A DNA stretch of 37,515 nucleotides from Tangfeifania diversioriginum (lineage in GTDB: Bacteria > Bacteroidota > Bacteroidia > Bacteroidales > Prolixibacteraceae), in the NCBI GenBank assembly GCA_945873105.1, contig CAMCBW010000051.1, positions 1 to 37,515 on the forward strand. Reading direction: 5' to 3'. A program made the position numbers and the translations under genes. Shown piece after piece: positions 8,265 through 16,223 of this stretch. The notes below the pieces were generated by a model. That model was not told the origin of the DNA, did no database searches, and was given only the letters and a program-made list of their open reading frames with translations. Numbering within the stretch: the stretch's first letter is position 1; every line of letters begins with the position of its first letter.

Positions 8265-9541
8265 TATTTTTTGATTCTGATGGTGACGGCATTCCTGTGA
8301 GCTTGCAGTAGTTCCGCTTCTGCCATGGTTTCGATAACCGGCCCCAGTTGCTGCAGACCAGCTTCTGAGATTTCCTGGTAGGTAATTTTCTTGCAAAAAC
8401 TCTCCAGGTTGAGGCCGCTTACTGCTCGAGCCCAGCCATTGGTGGGCAGGGTGTGGTTGGTACCTGAAGCGTAATCTCCCGCACTTTCCGGGGTATAGTG
8501 GCCGATGAAGACGGAGCCTGCATTCCTGACATGTTCTGCCAGTTGGGGCGCATTTTCAGTCTGAAGGATCAGGTGTTCGGGAGCGTAGAGGTTGATCAGC
8601 TCCATCACCACTTCCATGGAACTGAGCAGTACCATCCGGCTGTTGGAGAGGGCGGCAGCAGCTGTCTCCTTGCGGGGAAGTTGTTCCAGCTGTTTCGCCA
8701 GTTCTTCCGAGACTCTTTCGATCAAAGTGGCTTCTGTGGTGAGAAATAGCACCTGGCTATCAGGCCCATGTTCGGCTTGAGAAAGCAGATCGGAGGCCAC
8801 AAAAGCAGGATTGGCTGATCGATCGGCAACTACCGCCAATTCAGAAGGACCTGCCGGCATATCTATCGCACAGGTGTTGAGGGAAACATATTGTTTGGCA
8901 GCAGTTACCCATGCGTTCCCCGGGCCAAATATCTTGTCTACTTTTGGAACAGATTCAGTTCCATAGGCCATGGCCCCGATGGCCTGAATTCCGCCAATTT
9001 TGAATACTTTGGTTACTTTGCAAAGGTTGGCGGCAAAGAGAATCGCCGGATGAACCTTCCCCTCAGCGTTGGGAGGAGAACAGAGGATAACCTCCCTGCA
9101 ACCCGCTATCATCGCCGGTAAGGCAAGCATTAGTACCGTGGAGAAGAGGGGAGCGGAACCACCGGGAATGTACAAACCTACTTTGTCGATGGCTACACTT
9201 TTTTGCCAGCATCTTACTCCCGGATAGGTCTCAATGACCTTGACAGCTGTTTGTTGCCCCTCGTGAAAAGTCCGTATGTTGGTAGCCGCTGAAACGATAG
9301 CCTGGGCCAGGGCAGGTGAGATTTTGGATTCAGCTTGTGCCAGATCAGTTTCGGTAACCTGAAGCTGTTCGGGCTGGGTTTTGTCGAATTTGGAAGTAAA
9401 CTCCCTGACGGCTTCATCTCCCCGCTTACGAATGGCCTGCATGACCTCCTCCACTACCGCCTGTTTGTCAGAATAATCAGTGGTAGCCCTGACAATTAGT
9501 GAGTTCCAACTTTCTTGGGGGGGGTATCGGAAGACTTTCAT
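8264..9541 (-). CDS. hisD: Histidinol dehydrogenase
   Basis: HisD performs the last two oxidations, histidinol to histidine, using NAD+ and a zinc ion. The 425-residue protein has all family landmarks: VGLYIPGGSAPLFSTVLM, the IFGPGNAWVTAAKQ loop, IDMPAGPSE, the zinc-site region LLSQAEHGPDSQ, APEHLIL with the catalytic Glu-His pair, and GDYASGTNHTLPT. It starts 9 nt after hisG, so the two form the tight head of the operon. Downstream, the stop codon abuts a palindromic array. Confidence 0.98.
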   Translation of the reverse strand: MKVFRYPPQESWNSLIVRATTDYSDKQAVVEEVMQAIRKRGDEAVREFTSKFDKTQPEQLQVTETDLAQAESKISPALAQAIVSAATNIRTFHEGQQTAVKVIETYPGVRCWQKSVAIDKVGLYIPGGSAPLFSTVLMLALPAMIAGCREVILCSPPNAEGKVHPAILFAANLCKVTKVFKIGGIQAIGAMAYGTESVPKVDKIFGPGNAWVTAAKQYVSLNTCAIDMPAGPSELAVVADRSANPAFVASDLLSQAEHGPDSQVLFLTTEATLIERVSEELAKQLEQLPRKETAAAALSNSRMVLLSSMEVVMELINLYAPEHLILQTENAPQLAEHVRNAGSVFIGHYTPESAGDYASGTNHTLPTNGWARAVSGLNLESFCKKITYQEISEAGLQQLGPVIETMAEAELLQAHRNAVTIRIKK

Positions 9542-9550
9542 AATGCCTGG

Positions 9551-10411
9551 TTAAAAAATAATTTTCTCGATGGGCAAAACCAGAATTCCCTCCGCCCCGT
9601 TCCTTTTCAGGTTGCCGATCACCTCCCAGAATTCAGATTCGGTGATGACCGAGTGAAGGGAGCTCCAGCCTGGTTTGGCCAGCGGCATCAGGGTAGGGGA
9701 GGTCATGCCGGGGAGCACCTTGATGATCTGCTCCATCTTTTCGTTGGGGGCATTGAGTAGAATGTATTTTTTCCCTTTGCCGTTTTCTACCGATTCAATC
9801 CGGAAGATCAACTCATCCAGAATGGCTTGTTTTTCCTTGGAGAGCGCAGGATCAGCGATCATCACTGCCTCAGATTTCATCACCACTTCAACCTCCTTCA
9901 AACGGTTGCTGACCAAAGTGCTTCCTGAACTTACGATGTCAAAAATGGCATCTGACAATCCAATTCCGGGTGCAATCTCCACAGATCCTGCAATAAAGTG
10001 AATATCCGAATGGATGTTGTTTTGATTCAGGTACTCCTTCAGGATTGCTGGGTAGGAGGTGGCTATTTTTTTGCCTTCGAACCATTGCACTCCTGGATAG
10101 GCCAGGTCTTTGGGTATTGCCAGGGATAGACGGCATTTGCTGAAGCCGAGGTATTTGATCACCTCTACCAGTTTTTTCTGTTCCTCCATCTCGTTTTTAC
10201 CAACGATCCCAACATCGGCTACACCATCCGCGACACACTGTGGAATATCGTCATCCCGCAGGTACAATACCTCCAATGGGAAATTTTTTGCAGAGGAGAT
10301 GAGTCTCCTTTTCCCGTCAATCAGTTTTATTCCTGTCTCTTCGAGGAGCAGAAGAGACTCTTCATTTAATCGCCCTTTGGTCTGTATGGCAATGCGCAAG
10401 GTTGTTTCCAT
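9551..10411 (-). CDS. hisG: ATP phosphoribosyltransferase, long form
   Basis: HisG catalyses the first, committed step, joining ATP and PRPP to PR-ATP. I start it at the ATG at 10411 (METTLRIAIQTKGRL), giving 286 residues. A longer frame would need a TTG inside the terminator hairpin and adds unrelated residues. The length and the C-terminal segment (about 210-286, with LLNAPNEKMEQIIKVLPGM) mark it as the long form, with the regulatory domain that binds histidine and needs no HisZ. The PRPP-binding motif is FDIVSSGSTLVSNRL. It follows the leader-peptide attenuator; the hairpin T-tract ends only a few nt before the start. Confidence 0.96.
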   Translation of the reverse strand: METTLRIAIQTKGRLNEESLLLLEETGIKLIDGKRRLISSAKNFPLEVLYLRDDDIPQCVADGVADVGIVGKNEMEEQKKLVEVIKYLGFSKCRLSLAIPKDLAYPGVQWFEGKKIATSYPAILKEYLNQNNIHSDIHFIAGSVEIAPGIGLSDAIFDIVSSGSTLVSNRLKEVEVVMKSEAVMIADPALSKEKQAILDELIFRIESVENGKGKKYILLNAPNEKMEQIIKVLPGMTSPTLMPLAKPGWSSLHSVITESEFWEVIGNLKRNGAEGILVLPIEKIIF

Positions 10412-10427
10412 GTAATTTAAAATAAGA

Positions 10428-10456
10428 GCAGGCTTACCTTTTCGTGGTAAGCCTGC
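10428..10456 (-). terminator. his operon attenuator terminator hairpin
   Basis: The arms GCAGGCTTACC (minus strand, 10456 to 10446) and GGTAAGCCTGC (10438 to 10428) form a perfect 11-bp stem with a 7-nt loop, ACGAAAA. The U-rich tail TCTTATTTT follows. It lies between the His-rich leader peptide and hisG. A competing segment, GGTAAGCT (10501 to 10494), directly after the leader stop codon, can pair with GGCTTACC of the first arm (7 Watson-Crick pairs plus one G-U), giving an antiterminator. Confidence 0.85.
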
Positions 10457-10493
10457 CAATGAATTGTTCTATATTTTTAGAATGATCAACTCC

Positions 10494-10501
10494 AGCTTAC
10501 C
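10494..10501 (-). promoter_or_regulatory. Antiterminator segment of the his leader
   Basis: GGTAAGCT on the minus strand is the same word as the 3' arm of the attenuator hairpin (GGTAAGCC), and begins at the base after the leader TAA. A ribosome releasing at that stop codon would cover it and let the terminator form. A ribosome waiting at the His codons 13-20 nt upstream would leave it free to pair with the terminator's first arm. Confidence 0.7.
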
Positions 10502-10549
10502 TTATGGCAAGAGATGGTGATGGCCGGTAGGAAGGTTGATCGATTTCAT
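10502..10549 (-). CDS. hisL: Histidine operon leader peptide (attenuation)
   Basis: This short gene encodes the 15-residue peptide MKSINLPTGHHHLLP. Three consecutive His codons (CAT CAC CAT) occupy 10522-10514. The stop codon is directly followed by the antiterminator segment, and the terminator hairpin lies 46 nt further on, ahead of hisG. This is the arrangement of classical His-codon attenuation: scarcity of charged tRNA-His stalls the ribosome at HHH, the antiterminator forms, and the operon is read. The symbol hisL is by analogy with enterobacterial leaders; the sequence itself is not similar to them. Only one in-frame ATG is possible. No confident promoter was found; TATCATTG at 10572-10565 is a weak -7 candidate. 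Confidence 0.85.
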   Translation of the reverse strand: MKSINLPTGHHHLLP

Positions 10550-10623
10550 TTTATAATCTTTCTGCAATGATAGGTAAAAAAATGATAGGTATGAAGTGTA
10601 AATGTGAATTATTTGTTACCAAA

Positions 10624-10740
10624 GCAAGTGACTAAAGTGACTATAGTGAGCTAAAGTGACTAAAGTATATTGCTGCGAGCCTGATTTGCTTTTAACCATA
10701 ACTTGCCTGACTTTCGTCATTTTAGTCACTCTGGTCAATT
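10624..10740. repeat. Inverted tandem-array element D (AGTGACTAA word)
   Basis: The left arm (about 10626-10668) repeats AGTGACTAA/AGTGACTAT/GTGAGCTAA. The right arm (about 10707-10740) reads GTCATTTTAGTCACTCTGGTC, the reverse complement with a few changes. The core is about 40 bp. This is the only one of the inverted elements that lies in a divergent gap and not after a stop codon. Confidence 0.75.
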
Positions 10741-10974
10741 GTTTTTTCAATGATAATCCTGTTTTGAGTCCGAAAATAAAGCAGGCCAAGGCGATCGTTA
10801 GCTAAGTTTTTTGCGGCACGATTTATGGTTTTTTGGTCCGTAAATAATTGTTTTTATAGCCATGAAATAATTCATTTTCGCGCTATCTAAGTTGAAATTT
10901 CCAGGACAAATGGATCAGATCTTGAATAAAGGACTAAAGGGTCTTAATTAAATTATATTTCTACTGAATTTTTC

Positions 10975-10982
10975 TATTTTTG
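10975..10982 (+). promoter_or_regulatory. Candidate -7 promoter element (TATTTTTG)
   Basis: The sequence TATTTTTG is a full match to the Bacteroidota TAnnTTTG -7 consensus and lies 31 nt before the Rrf2-like remnant. No TTG is present at the ideal -33 distance, so it is only a candidate. If functional it would also transcribe the GNAT gene. Confidence 0.35.
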
Positions 10983-11012
10983 AGAAGCGATTCACAAAGA
11001 AACCTGCCAATT

Positions 11013-11132
11013 GTGTTTAAAAAAGAGACTGAATATGCATTAAGGGGAGTGGTTTACATTCAGATACTGGCCCAGAATACGCTGGACAAAACACTGGTGT
11101 TTTCGAGGGATTCACTGGAAACGAGAGTATAA
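11013..11132 (+). pseudogene. Truncated Rrf2-family regulator (N-terminal remnant)
   Basis: A GTG-started frame of 39 codons reads VFKKETEYALRGVVYIQ followed by unrelated residues to a stop at 11130-11132. The first 17-20 residues closely resemble the start of Bacteroidota Rrf2-family winged-helix regulators (FKKETEYALRGLVYIQ type, recognised from memory). The recognition helix and the Cys-containing C-terminal half are missing, and no continuation appears in the other frames. I read it as a gene truncated by an internal deletion. An alternative is a short functional peptide. It ends 6 nt before the GNAT start. Confidence 0.5.
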
Positions 11133-11138
11133 GACTGT

Positions 11139-11603
11139 ATGATAACTTTGAATCGATCCAATTCGGACAATCCTGACTTTCACCACCTTGTTGCCGAACT
11201 TGACGCTGATTTGAAAATCAGGGATGGGGAGGATCACCCGTTTTACAGTCAGTTTAACAAGATAGACCGAATTAAATATGTTGTCGTAGCCTATGACAAG
11301 GATGAAACACCCATCGCTTGCGGGGCCATTAAAGCGTATTCTACTGAGATGATGGAGATCAAACGGATGTATGTTTTGCCGGACCGACGCGGATGTGGAA
11401 TTGCATCTGCCATCCTCAAAGCGTTGGAAAAGTGGATCATGGAATTAGGCTTTGAAGCATGCCTGCTGGAGACAGGTATCAAACAACCGGAAGCGATTCG
11501 TTTGTACCAAAAAAACGGATACCAGGTCATCCAGAATTACGGACCCTACGAAAATGTCGAGAGTAGCGTCTGTTTTATGAAAAAACTAACAATTTGCGAA
11601 TAG
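11139..11603 (+). CDS. GNAT family N-acetyltransferase
   Basis: This is a 154-residue single-domain GNAT acetyltransferase. The acetyl-CoA pyrophosphate-binding loop is seen at RRGCGIASAIL (about 87-97), preceded by the beta-strand MEIKRMYVLPD. The C-terminal part, LLETGIKQPEAIRLYQKNGYQVIQNYGPY, matches small-molecule or amino-acid acetylating GNATs of Bacteroidota. The acceptor substrate cannot be told. It begins 6 nt after the Rrf2-like remnant, so it may once have been that regulator's partner. About 75 nt separate it from the large surface-protein gene. Confidence 0.88.
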   Translation: MITLNRSNSDNPDFHHLVAELDADLKIRDGEDHPFYSQFNKIDRIKYVVVAYDKDETPIACGAIKAYSTEMMEIKRMYVLPDRRGCGIASAILKALEKWIMELGFEACLLETGIKQPEAIRLYQKNGYQVIQNYGPYENVESSVCFMKKLTICE

Positions 11604-11677
11604 GGATTTCAGCTATTTCGGAATAAAGCGGTACATTTAAAAAATCAAGATTTACGCCAATCCCTTATTTTTTTGGA

Positions 11678-14600
11678 ATGATACGCCTTTGTTTGATCCT
11701 AGTATTCTCGGTAATCATTTGTCAAGTTTTACCTGCACAGACTACTGTAAAGGGTTCTGTAACCGATTTCTCCAATGTACCAATTCCATTTGCAGCAGTC
11801 TATCTATCGAAGACCACCATTGGTACCATGTCTGGGAGCGACGGATCCTATACGCTGAACATCCCGCAGGAGGGTGAATATGAATTGATCTCCTCATTCA
11901 TCGGATACAAGTCTGCTTCCAGACGAATAACTGCTGAAGGCAAGTTGCAGGTTGTCAACATAAAGATGGCGGAAAGCCCTGTTATGCTGGAGGAAATAAC
12001 GGTAAAATCCAAAGATAGGAGCAGGGAACAGAATCTTACACTCTTTAACAAACTGTTTCTTGGTGAGACGGTCAATGCCTTGAATTGTAAAATCCTAAAT
12101 CCGGAGGACCTGTACCTGTATAGGGAGACCGGATCCCAGCAGTTGCGGGGATACTCCCGGAAATCCCTCCGAATTGAGAACAGAGGACTGGGTTACACCA
12201 TTGTTTATGACCTTACTGATTTTACCTACAATGAACAAAAAGGTCTGCTGAATTATACCGGCAGCAACTATTTCGTTCCACTGACCGGCAATGTGAAATT
12301 CACAAAAAAATGGGAGCGGAATAGGCTGGCTGCCTACTTTGGCTCACGCACCCATTTTCTAAGATCGATTTACCTGGATTCACTGGGGCGAGAAAATTTT
12401 CAACTCTTCCAGTGCGAAGTGAATCCGACAGGAAAAGACACAGTGAGAACTATTCCAATTCGGGAAGAGAACCTGCGGTTGACAAGAAATGCCAAATTTA
12501 TGACCCTATTTTCAGCCAAACCAATCATTGTTAGCTATTTGGATACCAAGGAGGAACTCTATTCCGGCCTTTTCGGATTTCAAATCCAGCGGTTTAAAAC
12601 GACATTGGATTTTTCAGACACCCTGACTGTCTATCCAAATGGGTTTTTCCCTAACCCATACAACGTTACCTGGAACGGAGCAATGGCGAATGAGCGGGTT
12701 GCGGATATGTTGCCTTTTGATTTTTCCCCCAATGGAAACAAGGTAACACCGGTGATTTCCGTACAAAAAAGCGAACCTGTCTTGACCATTTCTTCGGTTG
12801 AACAATTTTTGTCAGACCGGCAAAAGGCTTCCTGCCGGGATCATCTCTTTGTGCATCTCGATAGAAATATTTACAAACCAGGAGATACTCTCTTTTTCCA
12901 AGCCTACATCAGAGACCGGTTCACTGGGAATTTTGAAGCAAAAAGCAATTCCATGTACACTTTTCTATCCAATGAGAAAAAAGTGCTGGTGGATAGTTCA
13001 AGGTTTAAAATCAACAATGCAACCGTATCCGGTTGGATTCCAATTCCTGTAGATGCTGCGGTGGGTAAATACCATTTTTCTGCCTTCACCAGTCAAATGC
13101 AGAATGGCGATCCTTTGGAAGCTTTTCAATTGGATCTCTACGTAAAAGGATTAAACAGTAAAAAAGTAGCCATTGCAAGGGATACCATCCAGCCGTCCGG
13201 AGATCTGCAAATAGACCTGCGATTTTTGCCCGAAGGCGGGACTTTTGTACAGGGTGTTGAACAGCGGGTCGGCTTCAATGCGACCAATCCCAAAGGAGAT
13301 CCGGTCGCCATCGAAGGCCTGCTGAAAAATAGTGCCGGAACCATTCTGGATACCATCCAATCCGACACCTTCGGACCTGGCAGTTTTCGCTGTTTGGCAA
13401 GACCGGGTCTTTATGTAGAGGTTACCAGGGGAGCCGGAACCAATAAAATTTGGCCATTGCCTGATCCAAGCCTTTCGGGGATAACCCTGAGCGTGAAACC
13501 TGCCGGAAACAATGCGTTTGCAGTGGAGATACAGTCAAATATCTATGGCAGTGAAAATGTCTCTGTTTCAGGGAGCCTGAACATGGTTCAGTTCTTCTCC
13601 CGGGATTTCAAGCTGGACAGGAAACAGCAATTCGTGGTAGAGACGGGAACTCTCCCGTGCGGGGTAGCCAATATCACCCTTTTTGACAAGGAGCTTAAAC
13701 CTGTAGCGGAGCGTCTGGTTTTTATCAATCCTGAAAAACGGCTCCATTTTAACATTCTTCCCGATAAGGCAATCGCCCCCCCGAGTCAGGAGACAGAACT
13801 GGAAATCCTTGTAACCGATGGTGCCGGCAAGCCATCTGAGGGCTTCTTTTCGATCGCGGTTACAGATTCTATTGGGGGAATTGCCTCCAATCTGTTTGCC
13901 CCCGGGATTGAATATACTTATCTCTATCACCCCAGTTTCCCAGGCAACCTGCCATCGGCGGTGCTTGCAAGAGGAGTGGAAAATCTTACTGAGGCAGAAC
14001 GGGATCTGCTGCTGATGATCTATGGGTGGACCAAGATTAATTGGAATTTGAAAGAGCTTAAGTCAGATACCACAAGAATGGTCAATTATGACCTTTTAAA
14101 GCTAAGGGTGCTTTATGCCAACAAAAAGAAGCGTGAAGGTCAAAGTCTTGATTTAATTTCACTGGAAGATGTAGCCAAAAGGCAGTTGGTAACTGACAAT
14201 CTTGGGGAAATATCACTACCGTTGGATTCACTCTCAGAAGCAACCCGTTCAGTGATTATCATGCCAGATGTAATGAGTAAGAACAAGGCAACCGGTGCCA
14301 TGTTCGCCATTCCTTACAATGAACAATTCGTCAAAAGTGAAAAATTGTTTGTCAGGCAACCATTGCTTTCAAGTTTATCGCAAATTGCTGAAACTCCGGA
14401 ACAGCACGTTGCCATGGAAGAGAAGACCATTGAGATTGCTGAGGTAACCGTGATTGGGCACCAGAGCGAGCGGATCTATCACGATGAGTACGAAAAAATG
14501 TACCAGGCAAACAATGTAAAAAGTCTTGATTACGAGCAGCTTTGGTCGTCCTCTACCCTGGAGGATGCCATTCGTAAAATTACCTATCCATTTATGATTA

Positions 14601-15139
14601 CGCCAAATTTTATCTACCTGAAATCTACCCGATCAATTTTAAAGGGCCCCATTCCTGCGCTCATCGTGCTGGATGGAATGCCAATCATCGACCAGGGTTG
14701 GCCGAGGGTCAATACGATTCCACCGGCTGAGATCACTTCACTGACCATTCTTGAAAGTAAAAATGGGTTTATCAGGTATGGCGAAGTGGCCCAGGGAGGG
14801 GTGATCTTTGTCAACACCCGTAGTTCCAATCCGAACCTGGTTAAAAATCGGACCAAATGGATGGCACAGAACAGCAGTGACAAGATGATGGTTCCAATCA
14901 GCATTTACCGTCCGGAGGTAGAATTTTATAATCCGACCAAGGTTGAGCTTGCCTATAATCCACTGCTACAAAACCGTGCAACGATCTTTTGGCAGTCTGA
15001 ACTCTATTTTGGCGGGAAAGATCCTGTAAAAATCAAAATCCCCAACCTGAAGCATACCGGGCCGGTGGTAATCACCGTCAATGGAGTGTCGGTTGACAAT
15101 CTGGTAGGGAGTGGGAGAGGGAGGTATATTGTGCAGTAA
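11678..15139 (+). CDS. Large surface protein: CarboxypepD-reg, MG2-like and TonB-plug domains
   Basis: The 1153-residue protein has a signal peptide (1-20, PA-Q cleavage). It then has a carboxypeptidase-regulatory-like beta-sandwich (about 21-105, VKGSVTDFSNVPIPFAAVYL), a long middle region, and an MG2/alpha-2-macroglobulin-like segment near 388-480 (HLDRNIYKPGDTLFFQAYIRD). Near 928-1045 comes a TonB-receptor plug-like domain containing ALIVLDGMPI and IRYGEVAQGGVIFVNT. It ends about 100 residues later with no room for a 22-strand barrel. Such plug-without-barrel proteins occur in Bacteroidota, but their function is not settled. It probably lies in the periplasm or at the outer membrane. It is not beside a SusD homologue, so I do not call it a SusC importer. 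Confidence 0.75.
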   Translation: MIRLCLILVFSVIICQVLPAQTTVKGSVTDFSNVPIPFAAVYLSKTTIGTMSGSDGSYTLNIPQEGEYELISSFIGYKSASRRITAEGKLQVVNIKMAESPVMLEEITVKSKDRSREQNLTLFNKLFLGETVNALNCKILNPEDLYLYRETGSQQLRGYSRKSLRIENRGLGYTIVYDLTDFTYNEQKGLLNYTGSNYFVPLTGNVKFTKKWERNRLAAYFGSRTHFLRSIYLDSLGRENFQLFQCEVNPTGKDTVRTIPIREENLRLTRNAKFMTLFSAKPIIVSYLDTKEELYSGLFGFQIQRFKTTLDFSDTLTVYPNGFFPNPYNVTWNGAMANERVADMLPFDFSPNGNKVTPVISVQKSEPVLTISSVEQFLSDRQKASCRDHLFVHLDRNIYKPGDTLFFQAYIRDRFTGNFEAKSNSMYTFLSNEKKVLVDSSRFKINNATVSGWIPIPVDAAVGKYHFSAFTSQMQNGDPLEAFQLDLYVKGLNSKKVAIARDTIQPSGDLQIDLRFLPEGGTFVQGVEQRVGFNATNPKGDPVAIEGLLKNSAGTILDTIQSDTFGPGSFRCLARPGLYVEVTRGAGTNKIWPLPDPSLSGITLSVKPAGNNAFAVEIQSNIYGSENVSVSGSLNMVQFFSRDFKLDRKQQFVVETGTLPCGVANITLFDKELKPVAERLVFINPEKRLHFNILPDKAIAPPSQETELEILVTDGAGKPSEGFFSIAVTDSIGGIASNLFAPGIEYTYLYHPSFPGNLPSAVLARGVENLTEAERDLLLMIYGWTKINWNLKELKSDTTRMVNYDLLKLRVLYANKKKREGQSLDLISLEDVAKRQLVTDNLGEISLPLDSLSEATRSVIIMPDVMSKNKATGAMFAIPYNEQFVKSEKLFVRQPLLSSLSQIAETPEQHVAMEEKTIEIAEVTVIGHQSERIYHDEYEKMYQANNVKSLDYEQLWSSSTLEDAIRKITYPFMITPNFIYLKSTRSILKGPIPALIVLDGMPIIDQGWPRVNTIPPAEITSLTILESKNGFIRYGEVAQGGVIFVNTRSSNPNLVKNRTKWMAQNSSDKMMVPISIYRPEVEFYNPTKVELAYNPLLQNRATIFWQSELYFGGKDPVKIKIPNLKHTGPVVITVNGVSVDNLVGSGRGRYIVQ

Positions 15140-15195
15140 TTGAACTTAAGTTAATAGTTGTTTTCAAAACTGTTACTTAAAAGGCTCATAATGAA

Positions 15196-15606
15196 ATGAA
15201 AAGATACAATTCAAAGATCGGTTTTGGCATCACCTTTTTTATAGCAGCAGTGCTGGGTATAGCAACTTTGGCAATGGGACTAACCGGAGCCTGGCCGGGA
15301 CTTATTATCATTATTATTGTTGCAGGATTTATAGTTTATGTATTTCGGACTACTTATTACCTGATCGAAGGCAATCAGTTGATTGTCAAAAGCGGATTCA
15401 TGGTTGACAAAACAATTGCAATCGAAAAGGTCTCTAAAATAGTTGAGACCAATAATCCTTTGAGTGCGCCGGCTACCTCGCTTGACCGGCTGGCCATCTA
15501 TTACAACGAAAGGGATTGGATCATGATCTCTCCAAAAGACAAGGAGGGATTTATTCTCCATATGACGGCTATTCATGATAAGATTGTTGTATTCAGAAAA
15601 AGGTAA
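15196..15606 (+). CDS. Small membrane protein with bacterial PH domain
   Basis: The 136 residues contain two adjacent membrane helices (about 8-29 and 34-51). A compact domain follows: YLIEGNQLIVKSGFMVDKTIAIEKVSKIVETNNPLSAPATSLDRLAIYY in part, ending with MISPKDKEGFI. The strand pattern and the NPLSAPATSLDRL / SPKDKEGF motifs fit the bacterial pleckstrin-homology family formerly called DUF1200. The role is unknown. It follows the large surface protein by about 56 nt on the same strand and may be co-transcribed. An ATG 5 nt upstream is immediately closed by TGA, so 15196 is the start. Confidence 0.75.
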   Translation: MKRYNSKIGFGITFFIAAVLGIATLAMGLTGAWPGLIIIIIVAGFIVYVFRTTYYLIEGNQLIVKSGFMVDKTIAIEKVSKIVETNNPLSAPATSLDRLAIYYNERDWIMISPKDKEGFILHMTAIHDKIVVFRKR

Positions 15607-15721
15607 ATCAATTCATTGGCTATAGAATAGCGGGTTCATTTTTCAGTAGGCTTAAACATGGATTTTTTTGCCGGGATTTATTGTCAGCATGGTTGATTCC
15701 AAAATTGTTAATTTTGAGAAT

Positions 15722-16066
15722 ATGGAAATTCTAAAGTACAAACTAATTTCAACAGACTTGGATCAGTTGGTCAATTACCTGGCTGACCATCTCCCATTTG
15801 ATTATGAGAACCATGGTCGTGATATGTCAGTTTTGGCTCAAGAGGAGTATCATTTGCGAAGCACCTCTACGCAACTGAATATGGTCATTGCCAAGAGACA
15901 GGAGGAATACATTTTAGTCGATATCATGGGCAGTGCGGGTGGATCAGGAATGTTTAACAGTGATTTTGGTACCGAAATGGGATATCTGAAAACGGCTTTT
16001 GCCGTGCTGGAGCGGTTTGTTGAGGAACATGGCTACGACATCGAGGAGTTGGAGAAAATGGATTAA
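15722..16066 (+). CDS. Hypothetical protein
   Basis: I do not recognise this protein with confidence. From the ATG at 15722 it has 114 residues (MEILKYKLISTDLDQLVNYL onward). Alternative starts are the ATG at 15689 (125 residues) and a TTG at 15668. It has no signal peptide or membrane segment, so it should be cytoplasmic. The glycine-rich segment DIMGSAGGSGMFNSDFGTEMGYLKTAF resembles the GSGGG-x-F pattern I associate with DUF6054-type proteins, but the match is weak. The C terminus is acidic. It lies between the PH-domain gene and the nitronate monooxygenase gene on the same strand. Confidence 0.6.
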   Translation: MEILKYKLISTDLDQLVNYLADHLPFDYENHGRDMSVLAQEEYHLRSTSTQLNMVIAKRQEEYILVDIMGSAGGSGMFNSDFGTEMGYLKTAFAVLERFVEEHGYDIEELEKMD

Positions 16067-16223
16067 AATTGTTTTTCAATCGGTTGGCAGGGATAACAAA
16101 GTGTTGTAAATATTCGTTGTAACCGTTTTGAAGCAAGAAGTATTGGATAGAAGGTAGTTCCAGTTATTTGGCATATTCAAATATTATATGGATATTTCGC
16201 CAACTATTAACTAAAATCACAAC

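Larger units (their letters stand above)
10550..11012. other. Intergenic region between his leader and Rrf2 remnant
   Basis: This 460-bp divergent region carries no open frame I can support. It holds the direct repeat ACCTATCATT (twice, minus strand, about 10590-10567), the inverted array element D at 10624-10740, and a -7-like TATTTTTG at 10975-10982 reading rightwards. Just before the latter, AAGGAC-TAAAGG-GTCTT (about 10929-10945) is an imperfect dyad that could be an operator. Confidence 0.6.

Noticed and set aside
10412-10459. Extended hisG start (MAGLPRKGK...)
   Set aside because: It needs a TTG inside the attenuator hairpin, and the added residues are not HisG-like. The ATG at 10411 gives the family N terminus.
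11678-15139. SusC-type TonB-dependent importer
   Set aside because: The plug-like domain is near the C terminus with only about 100 residues after it, so there is no barrel, and no SusD partner gene follows.
16067-16223. Promoter for the nitronate monooxygenase gene (TTTGG ... TATTTCG)
   Set aside because: The spacing is 22 nt and the -7 match is poor, so I cannot support it.
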